DNA of 22,058 bases from SLFT01 sp964493075 (GTDB taxonomy: Bacteria; Hydrogenedentota; Hydrogenedentia; Hydrogenedentales; CAITNO01). The DNA lies in NCBI GenBank assembly GCA_964493075.1, contig CAZBNU010000052.1, positions 1 to 22,058 on the forward strand, given 5' to 3'. A model generated the notes under the pieces. It did not search any database, had not been told where the DNA came from, and saw nothing but the letters and a program-made list of their open reading frames with translations. Positions 7,597 through 15,225 of the stretch are shown piece by piece. Positions within the stretch are counted from its first letter, which is position 1; each line of letters begins with the position of its first letter. The translations under genes were made by a program, and so were the position numbers.

Positions 7597-9054
7597 TTAG
7601 ACTTCCGCAAGAGTAGGCACTTGGAAGCCGTCCCGGTTCTCATCTTTCACTAACACATTGGCTTCTTCAGCATGTTCGCCAACAAACTTCTCGGTCTCCG
7701 GATCGAAGGTCAGCCACGGACCGACGGTATATTCGTTGCCGTCTTCCGGAACACCAACGCCCTTGCTCATGATATCGTGAAGTTTCTCGAAATGCTCATA
7801 AGCGTCTTTGTTGTCGCCGAACTGGCCGGATTTCACATTGAAGGGCATTTTCTTGCCCAAGCGGTAGGAATTATTCATCAGGTGACCAACCACGCAGCTG
7901 GGGTGCGCCACTTCGGCAGGCGCATTGGACAGGGCCGGGTCACCAGCGCGACACGCGGTAATAAACGACTCCCAGCAGCCGCCCGGGGTCACCTTGCCCG
8001 AAGGAATATCAATGGGCTCGCCCACATCACTTCCAGCAGCATAATACAGGTCGCGGATGATCTTGCCGCCATCTTCAAAGTAGTATTCGTCTTCAACCTG
8101 ATGTTCATAGCCGTCGTAGTTGACATTGCGCACATTGAAAAACACTTGCTGCCCATTGGGGTATTCGGCAATGCCAAACATGGTATTCGGCGTTTCACCC
8201 TGGTCATCCCACTGGAACCGTCCGCCAATGGCCATGGCACGTACCGGATGTACCTGGTCTTTCTCAATGGCCCATTGCGCCACATCCAACTGGTGCGTGC
8301 CCTGGTTGTTCAGATCGCCGTTGCCGGATTTCCAGAACCAGTGCCAATTATAATGAACCAGATTCTTGTGATACTGATCGATTTTCGCCGGGCCGCGCCA
8401 CAGGTTCCAATCAAGATGTTCCGGCGGATCTTCCACATCCCTGAAATTAATGCCGCCACGGGGTTTGCAACAATACCCGTAAGCAATTTTCAGTTTCCCG
8501 AATTTCCCTGCATGTATCAGCTCATGAAGCCCCGCAATGTGCGCATCGCTGCGGCTTTGTGTGCCATGCTGGACAACCACGCCATATTTCTTCTGCGCTT
8601 CCACAGCAATCCGGCCTTCAGCAATGTCGTGACTCATCGGCTTCTCAACATACACATGCTTGCCAGCCTGCGCACCCCAGATGGTCATCAGCGAATGCCA
8701 GTGATTGGGCGTTGCAATGGAGATGGCGTCAAGTTCCTTGTCGTCCAGAGCTTCGCGAATATCCGCTACACCCTTGGGCACCATCTTCCCTTCCAGTTTC
8801 TTTTCAAGTACTTTCAGCGACCGCGCCAGCACCCGCGAATCGGGCTCAATGACATAAGCGAGTTCAACATTGGGCTGTTCCAGCCAGCCGCCAATGTGGG
8901 CCTGGCCGCGACCGTTAAGCCCGGCAACGGCAATGCGCAACCGGTCGTTGGCGCCAATCACCCGTGCCGAGGCTTTAGAACCGCACAGCAACAGGGAACT
9001 CCCTGCAAAAGCAGCGGAAGAGGCGATAAATTGACGACGCGTAATCTTTGACAT
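7597..9054 (-). CDS. Gfo/Idh/MocA-family oxidoreductase with Tat signal
   Basis: A 485-residue NAD(P)-dependent sugar-type oxidoreductase. It starts MSKITRRQFIASSA, a twin-arginine signal (RRQF at 6-9), followed by a hydrophobic stretch and KASA near residue 30, so a folded protein is exported with its cofactor. The nucleotide-binding motif AVAGLNGRG is at 42-50 and the family EKP is at 137-139 (VYVEKPMSHD). The C-terminal half holds the substrate domain. AAGGAGAAAAGGA lies immediately before the ATG at 9054. A near-consensus promoter lies about 35 bases upstream. Many homologues in Planctomycetes-like genomes carry this Tat leader and have unknown sugar substrates. It probably feeds sugar oxidation or epimerisation in the periplasm. 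Confidence 0.92.
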   Translation of the reverse strand: MSKITRRQFIASSAAFAGSSLLLCGSKASARVIGANDRLRIAVAGLNGRGQAHIGGWLEQPNVELAYVIEPDSRVLARSLKVLEKKLEGKMVPKGVADIREALDDKELDAISIATPNHWHSLMTIWGAQAGKHVYVEKPMSHDIAEGRIAVEAQKKYGVVVQHGTQSRSDAHIAGLHELIHAGKFGKLKIAYGYCCKPRGGINFRDVEDPPEHLDWNLWRGPAKIDQYHKNLVHYNWHWFWKSGNGDLNNQGTHQLDVAQWAIEKDQVHPVRAMAIGGRFQWDDQGETPNTMFGIAEYPNGQQVFFNVRNVNYDGYEHQVEDEYYFEDGGKIIRDLYYAAGSDVGEPIDIPSGKVTPGGCWESFITACRAGDPALSNAPAEVAHPSCVVGHLMNNSYRLGKKMPFNVKSGQFGDNKDAYEHFEKLHDIMSKGVGVPEDGNEYTVGPWLTFDPETEKFVGEHAEEANVLVKDENRDGFQVPTLAEV

Positions 9055-9086
9055 ATCCTTTTCTCCTTGGTTGTTGGATTTCTTCT

Positions 9087-9115
9087 ATTATAATCCCCGA
9101 ATCAATACCAGTCAA
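9087..9115 (-). promoter_or_regulatory. Near-consensus sigma70 promoter for the Gfo/Idh/MocA gene
   Basis: On the minus strand TTGACT (9115-9110), exactly 17 bases, then TATAAT (9092-9087). Transcription would begin near 9080, leaving a leader of about 26 bases that contains the ribosome binding site. This is the best promoter match in the window. Confidence 0.78.
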
Positions 9116-9200
9116 AAAATGCAGGCGTAAAAACACTACGCGAATCATAGACTCCAAAAATCGCCGATAGGATTCAATCAGGCATAATATTCCATTATGT

Positions 9201-9223
9201 GTTCCCACGCACAGCGTGGGAAC
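9201..9223. repeat. Short palindromic repeat (GTTCCCACGC...GCGTGGGAAC)
   Basis: Ten bases at 9201-9210 are the reverse complement of 9214-9223 around a three-base loop. It lies in the divergent space between the Gfo/Idh/MocA gene and the beta-propeller gene. It is the core of a widely dispersed palindromic repeat type. It is read through in frame upstream of the propeller start, but that stretch is not coding. Confidence 0.75.
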
Positions 9224-9315
9224 GAGAGCGGAAAGTAATCTTTGTGTTTCTTGTGTTCTTTGTGGTTAATAAACACACGTTGCCCCATACAAAGGAGAAC
9301 GACTATAATCATTAC

Positions 9316-11169
9316 ATGACTCAGCAAGGGTTACAGGCACATACGCTATTGAAACGCTTCCTGCTTGTCGCGTTTCTGCTGCTCCCCATTTGTCCGGCCA
9401 TGTCCGAGGACTGGCCCCACTGGACCGGGCCCTATAACGTCAACATCGCAAACGAAATGGGATTACCGGAATACTTCGATCGAAGCAAGAACCGCAACAT
9501 CAAGTGGACGACCCGTCTGGGTGGCGTGGCTTTTGGGTGTCCCACAATAGCCGAAGGCAGGGTCTTTGTAGGCACCAACATGCCCGCCCTCCGCGATGAC
9601 GAGCGCTTTCGCGGCATGACTGGCGGCGTGCTGCTCTGTCTGGACGAGGCCACAGGCGAACGGCTCTGGGCGCTCGCTTGTCCGGAACGCAACTGGGACC
9701 TGCCGCCTGACACCTTCATGCGGGAGCAATGGTGCGGGATATGCTCGTCGCCTACCGTTGACGGCGACCGCGTCTATGTCATCACCAACAGCGACGACCT
9801 GTTATGCCTGGATGTCAATGGGTTGCGCGACGGTAACGACGGCACCTTTCAGGACGAAGCCCAATACATGGTGGGTCCGGACAACACGCCCATCGTCTTA
9901 CAGGACACTGATGCGGACATCCTCTGGCGCTATGACATCCCCAAGGAACTGAATGTAGCGCCCCATGACGTAGGCAGCTGTTCCGTGCTCGTCCATGGTG
10001 ACGTGGTCTATACCAGCACCTCCAACGGTATCGGCATGTTTGAAAAAATAGACGACCCAATAAATGCCGTTAACCCCAACGCGCCTGCCTTTATTGCTGT
10101 GGATAAATACACCGGTGCGCTGCTGGCCGTGGACGATACGGAGATCAGCCAGAACCTGTTCCATGCACAATGGGCGTCTCCGTCGGTGGGACAGGTCGGC
10201 GACCGGGACCTCATCTTCCTCGGCGGGTCGGACGGCTTTTGCTATGCCTTCGAGGCGTTCAACGGGGAAAGCAACATCACAGGGAAACTGCGGACGGTCT
10301 GGAAATTCGACTGCAATCCGCCCCACTACAAACAGATGCCGGACGGCACGCCCATCGAATATGGCTGGGGTGACTATCGCGACTATGAACGGCGTGCGGA
10401 ACTGAACAAAAGCATTGCGGAACTGAACGCCGCCCGGGAAACGCCCATTGAATTCCATGCCAGTCTCGACAAGTTTAACGCCAACGACGGCAGCTACATC
10501 GGCCTCAGCGAGATTCTTACCACACCCGTGTTTTATAACAACCGGGTCTACGTCGCCACGGGACGCGACCCCCTGCACGGCTTTGGTCGCGGCGCACTCA
10601 CCTGCATAGACGCCACCGGTCAGGGCGACATCACCGACACCGGCCTCTTCTGGCGCTTCGAGGAAATCGGACGTTCCATTTCAACCGTCGCCATCGCCGG
10701 CACCCTCGTCTATGCCGCCGATCTCCAGGGACGCCTCTACTGCCTCGATGCCGACACCGGCGAACTATACTGGCAACACGACACAGAATCCGAAACTTGG
10801 GCCAGCCCCATCGTCGCCGACGGCAAAATCTATCTGAACACCGAAAAAGCCTTCCTCATTTTCGCCACAGGCAAGGAAAAAACGATCCTCTCCCAAAGCC
10901 GAGGCGGCACCGAAACCTGTCCCGCCATCGCCAACGGCACCCTCTATGCCTTCCTTCGCGGCGACCTGTGCGCCATCACAGAATTGGGTAACGCGCAGGA
11001 GGCCAAGACGGGAACTGTGGACCTTATTGCTGAATCGTCCACGTCTTCTTCGCTCAAATCTTTGCTGGTAGTGATAGTCTTTCTTGTGGTGGGTTTGGTG
11101 ATTGTATTGATTGTTGTAAGGCACAAAATAAACAGGCGGGAAAGGTACTCTAACGGGAGGCAAAAGTAA
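9316..11169 (+). CDS. Exported PQQ-like beta-propeller protein with C-terminal membrane anchor
   Basis: A 617-residue protein built of PQQ-like propeller blades, such as GGVLLCLDEATGERLWAL and GRLYCLDADTGELYWQHDTE. Residues 1 to about 29 form a signal peptide (FLLVAFLLLPICPA), followed by SEDWPHWTGPYN, the usual opening of this family. Near residues 582-601 there is a single hydrophobic helix (SLLVVIVFLVVGLVIVLIVV) followed by a basic tail, so the propeller is probably displayed outside the inner membrane. The frame stays open up to 9199, but the upstream part translates the 9201 repeat, so ATG 9316 is chosen; AAAGGAG at 9291-9297 is somewhat distant. No quinoprotein-dehydrogenase catalytic residues are evident, so a structural or binding role is as likely as an enzymatic one. 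Confidence 0.85.
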   Translation: MTQQGLQAHTLLKRFLLVAFLLLPICPAMSEDWPHWTGPYNVNIANEMGLPEYFDRSKNRNIKWTTRLGGVAFGCPTIAEGRVFVGTNMPALRDDERFRGMTGGVLLCLDEATGERLWALACPERNWDLPPDTFMREQWCGICSSPTVDGDRVYVITNSDDLLCLDVNGLRDGNDGTFQDEAQYMVGPDNTPIVLQDTDADILWRYDIPKELNVAPHDVGSCSVLVHGDVVYTSTSNGIGMFEKIDDPINAVNPNAPAFIAVDKYTGALLAVDDTEISQNLFHAQWASPSVGQVGDRDLIFLGGSDGFCYAFEAFNGESNITGKLRTVWKFDCNPPHYKQMPDGTPIEYGWGDYRDYERRAELNKSIAELNAARETPIEFHASLDKFNANDGSYIGLSEILTTPVFYNNRVYVATGRDPLHGFGRGALTCIDATGQGDITDTGLFWRFEEIGRSISTVAIAGTLVYAADLQGRLYCLDADTGELYWQHDTESETWASPIVADGKIYLNTEKAFLIFATGKEKTILSQSRGGTETCPAIANGTLYAFLRGDLCAITELGNAQEAKTGTVDLIAESSTSSSLKSLLVVIVFLVVGLVIVLIVVRHKINRRERYSNGRQK

Positions 11170-11207
11170 AATTACCTTTAATCTTATACAATAAACAGGA
11201 AGATGAA

Positions 11208-11888
11208 GTGAAGATGAACAGGAAAGCGTATCTCATTATTGCACCAGTTGCCAGTGTATTGGCAGTGTCTATTGGCGTAATCGTATATGCCTCAACACCC
11301 GAAAATGAAATAAGCGAGGAGGCAAAGGATTTTCAAAAGGAATATGTTCCACTCTTAACGGCAAGGAAGCATGAAGAGATAATCAAGAAATGCGATGAAG
11401 TCATCATGAATGCCGATTCAGGTAATACGCTTGATGATCTTCTTGCAACGGCGTTATCTTGTAAAGCTGGTTCTCTCGGAATGCAAAAGAAACATGAAGA
11501 AGCCATTGCGCTATGCGATGAAGTTGTTATGCGTTTTGGGAAAAGCAAAAAACTTGGAGTCAGAGCAGCCGTTGCCGGGGCACTTACCAGCAAAGCACAT
11601 AACCTTCGTCGGTTGCAGAAATATGAAGAGGCCATTACGGTTTGCGATGAATCTATTGCCCGCCTTAGGAACGAGAACCATCCGGCAATGAAGTCTCTGG
11701 TTGTTCCACAGTCTCGCCATAAAGGCGAACTACTGGAGGAATTAGAGAGGTATGATGAGGCTATCCAAGTCTATGAAAACGTAATTGCTCAATTTGGAAA
11801 GAGCAATGAAAAGGTAACTAAGATGGAGGTTGAGTCAACGATTAAAAATAAAGAACGCCTGCTTGAAAAGTTAAGTAAAAACGAATAA
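11208..11888 (+). CDS. Membrane-anchored helical-repeat (TPR-like) protein
   Basis: A 226-residue protein with an N-terminal hydrophobic helix at about 8-28 and then four related helical repeats. Their conserved cores are KHEEIIKKCDEVI (54), KHEEAIALCDEVV (95), KYEEAITVCDESI (138) and RYDEAIQVYENVI (181). The period is 41-43 residues, longer than a canonical 34-residue TPR. Each core is followed by a linker that often contains FGKS. GTG at 11208, seven bases after AGGA, and ATG at 11214 are both possible starts. The gene lies 38 bases after the propeller gene and may share its transcript. It is AT-richer than its neighbours. Function unknown; probably a protein-interaction scaffold. Confidence 0.75.
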   Translation: MKMNRKAYLIIAPVASVLAVSIGVIVYASTPENEISEEAKDFQKEYVPLLTARKHEEIIKKCDEVIMNADSGNTLDDLLATALSCKAGSLGMQKKHEEAIALCDEVVMRFGKSKKLGVRAAVAGALTSKAHNLRRLQKYEEAITVCDESIARLRNENHPAMKSLVVPQSRHKGELLEELERYDEAIQVYENVIAQFGKSNEKVTKMEVESTIKNKERLLEKLSKNE

Positions 11889-11974
11889 TACACCAGGATA
11901 AAGTATTGAAACCAAAGAAGATAGGCAATTCAGAACGATACGGATTTCGATTTACGATTTGGGTGATAGGAAAA

Positions 11975-12004
11975 TTGAAATGTGTTGGATGCGTTTGCTA
12001 TACT
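11975..12004 (+). promoter_or_regulatory. Sigma70-type promoter of the infC operon
   Basis: TTGAAA (11975-11980), an 18-base spacer, then TATACT (11999-12004). Transcription would start near 12011, leaving a leader of roughly 285 bases before infC. It is supported by the strong match and by the conserved operon that follows. Confidence 0.68.
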
Positions 12005-12010
12005 TTCCCC

Positions 12011-12295
12011 ATGTGAAGTGTGGTTTCCGCATTTCGAATGTAAGCAGGAACCTTGTTCCTCACCTTGCGGCGGCTGTTTGCCTGCCTGCCTGGTTATCGC
12101 AATAATGCCATTGCGCCGGTGGTGAATTCTGGCGCAAAGTGACTTTGTTCGCGACGAAAGGCAGGTGTCTTTCGTCGCGTTTTTTGTTTGTTGTCGCAGC
12201 CGATGGTTTCGGTTGCGTTGTTGTGGCGACCCGTGTTGCGGGTTGCGATTGTGTTTCAAATTCGGCCGAATGGCGGCCAACAGGAGAATTCACCC
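12011..12295 (+). promoter_or_regulatory. Structured leader of infC-rpmI-rplT, probable attenuator
   Basis: The leader contains three hairpins in order: AGGAAC/GTTCCT at 12046-12060, TTGCGCC/GGCGCAA at 12111-12137, and an intrinsic terminator at 12150-12185. The tandem CCTGCCT (12081-12087 and 12085-12091) is complementary to AGGCAGG (12159-12165), which spans the terminator loop and two stem bases, so a pseudoknot or kissing interaction is possible. In Firmicutes the same operon is controlled by L20-dependent termination in the infC leader. By analogy this leader may sense L20, but no consensus match was tested. Confidence 0.6.
12150..12185 (+). terminator. Intrinsic terminator in the infC leader
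   Basis: An 11-bp perfect stem, CGCGACGAAAG (12150-12160) with CTTTCGTCGCG (12169-12179), an eight-base loop and a run of six T. It lies about 110 bases before infC, after the promoter, so it fits attenuation better than end-of-operon termination. Confidence 0.85.
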
Positions 12296-12835
12296 ATCGC
12301 CAAGGATAAGAAGGATGATCTGGTACGGATAAACGACCAGATTCGTGTACGTCAGGTGCGCGTGATTGATGAAGAAGGCGTACAGTTAGGGATTATGAGT
12401 CCGCGCGACGCGCTCCGCGAGGCTGAAGGCCGCGGCTTTGATCTGGTGGAGGTGGCGCCTCAGGCGACCCCGCCGGTGTGCCGGATTATGGACTACGGGA
12501 AGTACCGTTACGAACAGAAGCGTCGTGCCCGGGAATCCCGCAAGCATCAGACGGCAATAGCGGTCAAAGAGATTAAGTACCGTCCGAAAATTGACAAGCA
12601 TGATTTTGAGACGAAGACCAATCATGTGCGTGCGTTTTTACAGGAAGGGAATAAGGTGCGGATTACCATCATGTTCCGTGGCCGTGAAATGGCCCATCCT
12701 GAGTTTGGCCGCGAGATTATCGGACGGGTGATTGAGGCGACAGCGGATTTGTGTACGGGCGAAAACACGGCAAGTCTTGCCAAGTTGGAAGGCCGTAATA
12801 TGTCGCTGATGCTGACGCCTGCAAAACAGCAATAA
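12296..12835 (+). CDS. infC: Translation initiation factor IF-3, apparent AUC start
   Basis: IF-3 binds the 30S subunit, blocks premature 50S joining and discriminates against non-standard start codons. The N-domain begins AKDKKDDLVRINDQIRVRQV, with IMSPRDALREAEGRGFDLVEV. The linker is MDYGKYRYEQKRRARES and the C-domain holds KITIMFRGRE-like residues (RITIMFRGREMAHPEFG). The ATC at 12296 is preceded by AGGAG (12282-12286) at nine bases and gives 179 residues, essentially the usual size. No ATG, GTG or TTG lies close to that ribosome site in frame; the in-frame upstream extension (ATG 12203) reads through leader RNA and is implausible. Non-AUG infC starts allow self-repression by IF-3, known in enterics with AUU. 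Confidence 0.92.
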   Translation: MAKDKKDDLVRINDQIRVRQVRVIDEEGVQLGIMSPRDALREAEGRGFDLVEVAPQATPPVCRIMDYGKYRYEQKRRARESRKHQTAIAVKEIKYRPKIDKHDFETKTNHVRAFLQEGNKVRITIMFRGREMAHPEFGREIIGRVIEATADLCTGENTASLAKLEGRNMSLMLTPAKQQ

Positions 12836-12862
12836 GAGTCTTGGCTATTCCACTGCTGGTCC

Positions 12863-12887
12863 TGCGCGTTTGCCTGAGAAACGCGCA
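12863..12887 (+). promoter_or_regulatory. Nine-bp hairpin just after infC
   Basis: TGCGCGTTT (12863-12871) pairs with AAACGCGCA (12879-12887) around a seven-base loop in the infC-rpmI spacer. No T-run follows directly, so it is not a convincing terminator. It may be an RNA-processing or protein-binding site, or a partial terminator. Confidence 0.55.
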
Positions 12888-12911
12888 CAGTATAGCGTTT
12901 TGTCTTTAAGC

Positions 12912-12957
12912 GACGACACGGAAGAAGTTTAATGATATCTGCTTCTTTTCTGTCGTC
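12912..12957 (+). promoter_or_regulatory. Long hairpin ahead of rpmI, candidate L20 operator
   Basis: GACGACA (12912-12918) pairs with TGTCGTC (12951-12957). After one mismatch the stem continues through eight more pairs, GGAAGAAG (12920-12927) with CTTCTTTT (12942-12949), two of them G-U. It ends shortly before the CAGGAGA ribosome site of rpmI. Enteric L20 represses rpmI-rplT translation by binding structured RNA in this spacer, so a similar operator is plausible here. Confidence 0.55.
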
Positions 12958-12983
12958 ATGTTCACTACAGGAGAATCTGATTT

Positions 12984-13181
12984 ATGCCCAAAATTAAAAC
13001 CCATCGTGGCGCCGCAAAGCGGTTCACCCGCACGAAAAATGGTTCTTTCAAGCGGCAGAAAGCCTATGCACGTCATTTGAAGGCAGTTAAAACGCCCAAA
13101 CGGCTTCGCAATCTTCGGACGGCAACGCTTGTCGCAGCGGAAGACATGGGCCGCGTCAAGAAAATGCTGCCCTACAGTTAG
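12984..13181 (+). CDS. rpmI: Large-subunit ribosomal protein bL35
   Basis: A 65-residue basic protein, MPKIKTHRGAAKRF at the start and VAAEDMGRVKKMLPYS at the end, the standard length and pattern for bL35. A CAGGAGA site lies about eight bases upstream of the ATG. It is the second gene of the classical infC-rpmI-rplT set and is preceded by a long structured spacer that may regulate it. Confidence 0.97.
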   Translation: MPKIKTHRGAAKRFTRTKNGSFKRQKAYARHLKAVKTPKRLRNLRTATLVAAEDMGRVKKMLPYS

Positions 13182-13247
13182 GCCGTTTTAGGAACTACGA
13201 AACCGCAAAAACGTTGAATTACAGCGTATTGAATAAGGAATACTGAT

Positions 13248-13610
13248 ATGCCACGCGCTACAAATAATCCAGCGTCTAAAAACAGACGCAAGAAAACCAT
13301 AAAACTCGCTTCCGGTTATCGCGGAAGTCGCCATCGTCTCATTAAGACCGCCCAGCAGGCCGTTGAACACAGCGGCCAGTATGCGTATCGTGACCGCAAA
13401 GCACGCAAGCGCGACTTCCGTCGCCTCTGGATTGCGCGCATCAATGCGGGTGCCCGCGCCAACGGACTCACCTATAACCGGTTCATGGAAGGCCTGCGCA
13501 AGGCGGAAATCGGCCTCGACCGCAAGGTGCTTGCCGAACTCGCGGTGAATAACGCCGATGCCTTTGCGCGTCTGGTGGAAATCGCGAGAACGACATTGGC
13601 GGCAGCGTAA
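13248..13610 (+). CDS. rplT: Large-subunit ribosomal protein bL20
   Basis: A 120-residue protein matching bL20: basic N-terminal extension (NRRKKTIKLASGYRGSRHRL), then AYRDRKARKRDFRRLWIARINAG and the C-terminal RKVLAELAVNN. It is essential early in 50S assembly and contacts 23S rRNA, and in several bacteria it autoregulates this operon. AAGGAA lies upstream of the ATG. It lies 66 bases after rpmI, and hisA follows two bases after its stop. Confidence 0.97.
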   Translation: MPRATNNPASKNRRKKTIKLASGYRGSRHRLIKTAQQAVEHSGQYAYRDRKARKRDFRRLWIARINAGARANGLTYNRFMEGLRKAEIGLDRKVLAELAVNNADAFARLVEIARTTLAAA

Positions 13611-13612
13611 CC

Positions 13613-14371
13613 ATGCGCATTGTTCCCGCTGTTGATATTCGCGGCGGTCTTTGTGTCAATCTGGTGCAGGGCAACTATGCACAAGAAACGATTTTTGCCG
13701 AAGACCCTGTCGCGCAGGCGCGGTTATGGTGGCGGGCGCTGAAAAAATCCCTGCCCGAAGCGGAGTTCCAGCAATCCATCATCCATATTGTGGACCTGGA
13801 CGGCGCAAAGAGCGGTCACTGTTGTGTCCTGCCCCAGTTGCAGCAACTCGCGGAAAGCGGGATTCGCTACGAGGTTGGCGGCGGTATCCGCACCTTGGAC
13901 GCCATTGCCACGGTCATTGATGCAGGCGCAGAACGGGTCATCCTTGGCACGGCGGCCTATCGCGAACCAGAACTCCTTTCAGAAGCATGCGCTCGCTGGC
14001 CGGGACGCATCGTGGTGGGCATTGATGCCCGTAATGGATGTGTTTCGCTTAGTGGCTGGCTTGAAGACACCGAATGCGACGCCATCGACTTTGCGCGAAC
14101 CGTGGAGCAGGCAGGCGCTTCCCGCATTATTTATACGGACATCCTCAGTGACGGCATGCTTGCGGGACCCAATATTGCGACCACGGGCGCGCTCGCACGG
14201 GCGGTGCAGATTCCCGTTACCATCTCGGGCGGCGTATCCGTACTGGACGATATTCACAACTCCCGCGCCTTGTCCGGGGCCGGTGTAGACGAAATTATTA
14301 TTGGCCGCGCCCTGTACGTGGGTCAGTTTACGGTGGCGCAGGCCGTTGCCGCTGCCAGAGAAAGGCCATGA
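13613..14371 (+). CDS. hisA: ProFAR isomerase (histidine biosynthesis)
   Basis: A 252-residue TIM-barrel enzyme that isomerises ProFAR to PRFAR in histidine synthesis. D8 in IVPAVDIRGG and D138 in VGIDARNG are the expected general acid/base residues. The phosphate-binding repeats show as VGGGIRTLD (88-96) and TISGGVSVLDD. TDILSDGM (175-182) is characteristic of HisA rather than HisF. It starts two bases after the rplT stop with no strong ribosome site of its own, so it is probably translated by coupling. Other his genes are absent here, so hisA is dispersed. It overlaps tyrA by four bases. Confidence 0.95.
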   Translation: MRIVPAVDIRGGLCVNLVQGNYAQETIFAEDPVAQARLWWRALKKSLPEAEFQQSIIHIVDLDGAKSGHCCVLPQLQQLAESGIRYEVGGGIRTLDAIATVIDAGAERVILGTAAYREPELLSEACARWPGRIVVGIDARNGCVSLSGWLEDTECDAIDFARTVEQAGASRIIYTDILSDGMLAGPNIATTGALARAVQIPVTISGGVSVLDDIHNSRALSGAGVDEIIIGRALYVGQFTVAQAVAAARERP

Positions 14372-15225
14372 CCAAAGGCGTTGAACAGGTAACTATTATC
14401 GGCGTTGGCCTTTTGGGTGCTTCATTCGGGCTGGCGTTGAAGAAGCGCACAAGGGTCAAGCATATTGTGGGGGTGGGACGTAGTGAAGCCTCCCTCGAAG
14501 TTGCCCTGGAGCGGGGCGCCATAGATGAAGCGGTGCTTGACGTGGAAGCGGGGGTTTCCCAGGCTGACGCGGTCTGTATCGCAACTCCTGCGGCGGCGGT
14601 GGTTTCCCTGTTGGATGCTGCCATTGCAAGTGCGCCTGCCCACGCAATCTTCTTTGATGTGGCCAGCACCAAACAGGCCATTTGCGATCACGCCCGCACC
14701 ACATATCCCGCGCCCCGTCGCTTTGTGGGGTGTCATCCCATGGCTGGCGGCGAAAACTATGGCGCAGCCCATGCACATCCCGATTTATTTGCAGGGACGG
14801 TTTGCCTGGTTGAGGAAGACAACACTATTGATGCGCAGGTACGGGAGCGGGTGTGTGCCCTGTGGCAGGCAGTGGAAGCGCGGGTGGTGTCCGTGAACGC
14901 TGCGGCCCACGATGCCCTACTCGCCCACACCAGTCATGCTCCCCATGTATTTGCGGCGGCAGTGGCCCAGATTGCGGCGGATGCCGAGGCCACGCAGGAT
15001 TTCGTGGGCAACGGTTTTCGCGATGTCACCCGGATTGCCGCGTCCCGTCCCGAATTGTGGCGGGATATCTGCATGGAGAATCGCACCGCATTATGTTATT
15101 CTCTAAAGGAAATGAAACGGCACATCGCCACGGTGGAATCCTTGTTGGAGAAGAATGATGCCGCCGGGCTGCAGGCTTTTTTCGAAGCGGCCGTCGCGGC
15201 ACGGCGCAGGATACTGGAATCATGA
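14368..15225 (+). CDS. tyrA: Prephenate/arogenate dehydrogenase
   Basis: A 285-residue NAD(P)-dependent dehydrogenase of tyrosine synthesis. The nucleotide fold starts IIGVGLLGASFGLAL (10-24), GxGxxG at 12-17. The catalytic region shows GCHPMAGGENYGAAH (121-135) and HTSHAPH (187-193), typical of TyrA. No chorismate mutase or ACT domain is visible, so it is a monofunctional enzyme. It overlaps hisA and tmk by four bases each, so it is inside the coupled operon. Prephenate versus arogenate preference is not readable. Confidence 0.93.
   Translation: MTKGVEQVTIIGVGLLGASFGLALKKRTRVKHIVGVGRSEASLEVALERGAIDEAVLDVEAGVSQADAVCIATPAAAVVSLLDAAIASAPAHAIFFDVASTKQAICDHARTTYPAPRRFVGCHPMAGGENYGAAHAHPDLFAGTVCLVEEDNTIDAQVRERVCALWQAVEARVVSVNAAAHDALLAHTSHAPHVFAAAVAQIAADAEATQDFVGNGFRDVTRIAASRPELWRDICMENRTALCYSLKEMKRHIATVESLLEKNDAAGLQAFFEAAVAARRRILES

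Noticed and set aside
7672..9051. 459-residue plus-strand frame opposite the Gfo/Idh/MocA gene
   Set aside because: The minus-strand protein has a Tat signal, GxGxxG-like and EKP motifs, a ribosome site and a promoter; the opposite frame has none.
9199..9315. Upstream in-frame extension of the beta-propeller gene
   Set aside because: It translates the 9201 palindromic repeat, and the signal peptide begins only after ATG 9316.
12188..12295. Upstream in-frame extension of infC from TTG 12188 or ATG 12203
   Set aside because: It overlaps the terminator tail, lacks a ribosome site, and adds non-IF-3 sequence; the ATC with AGGAG fits family length.
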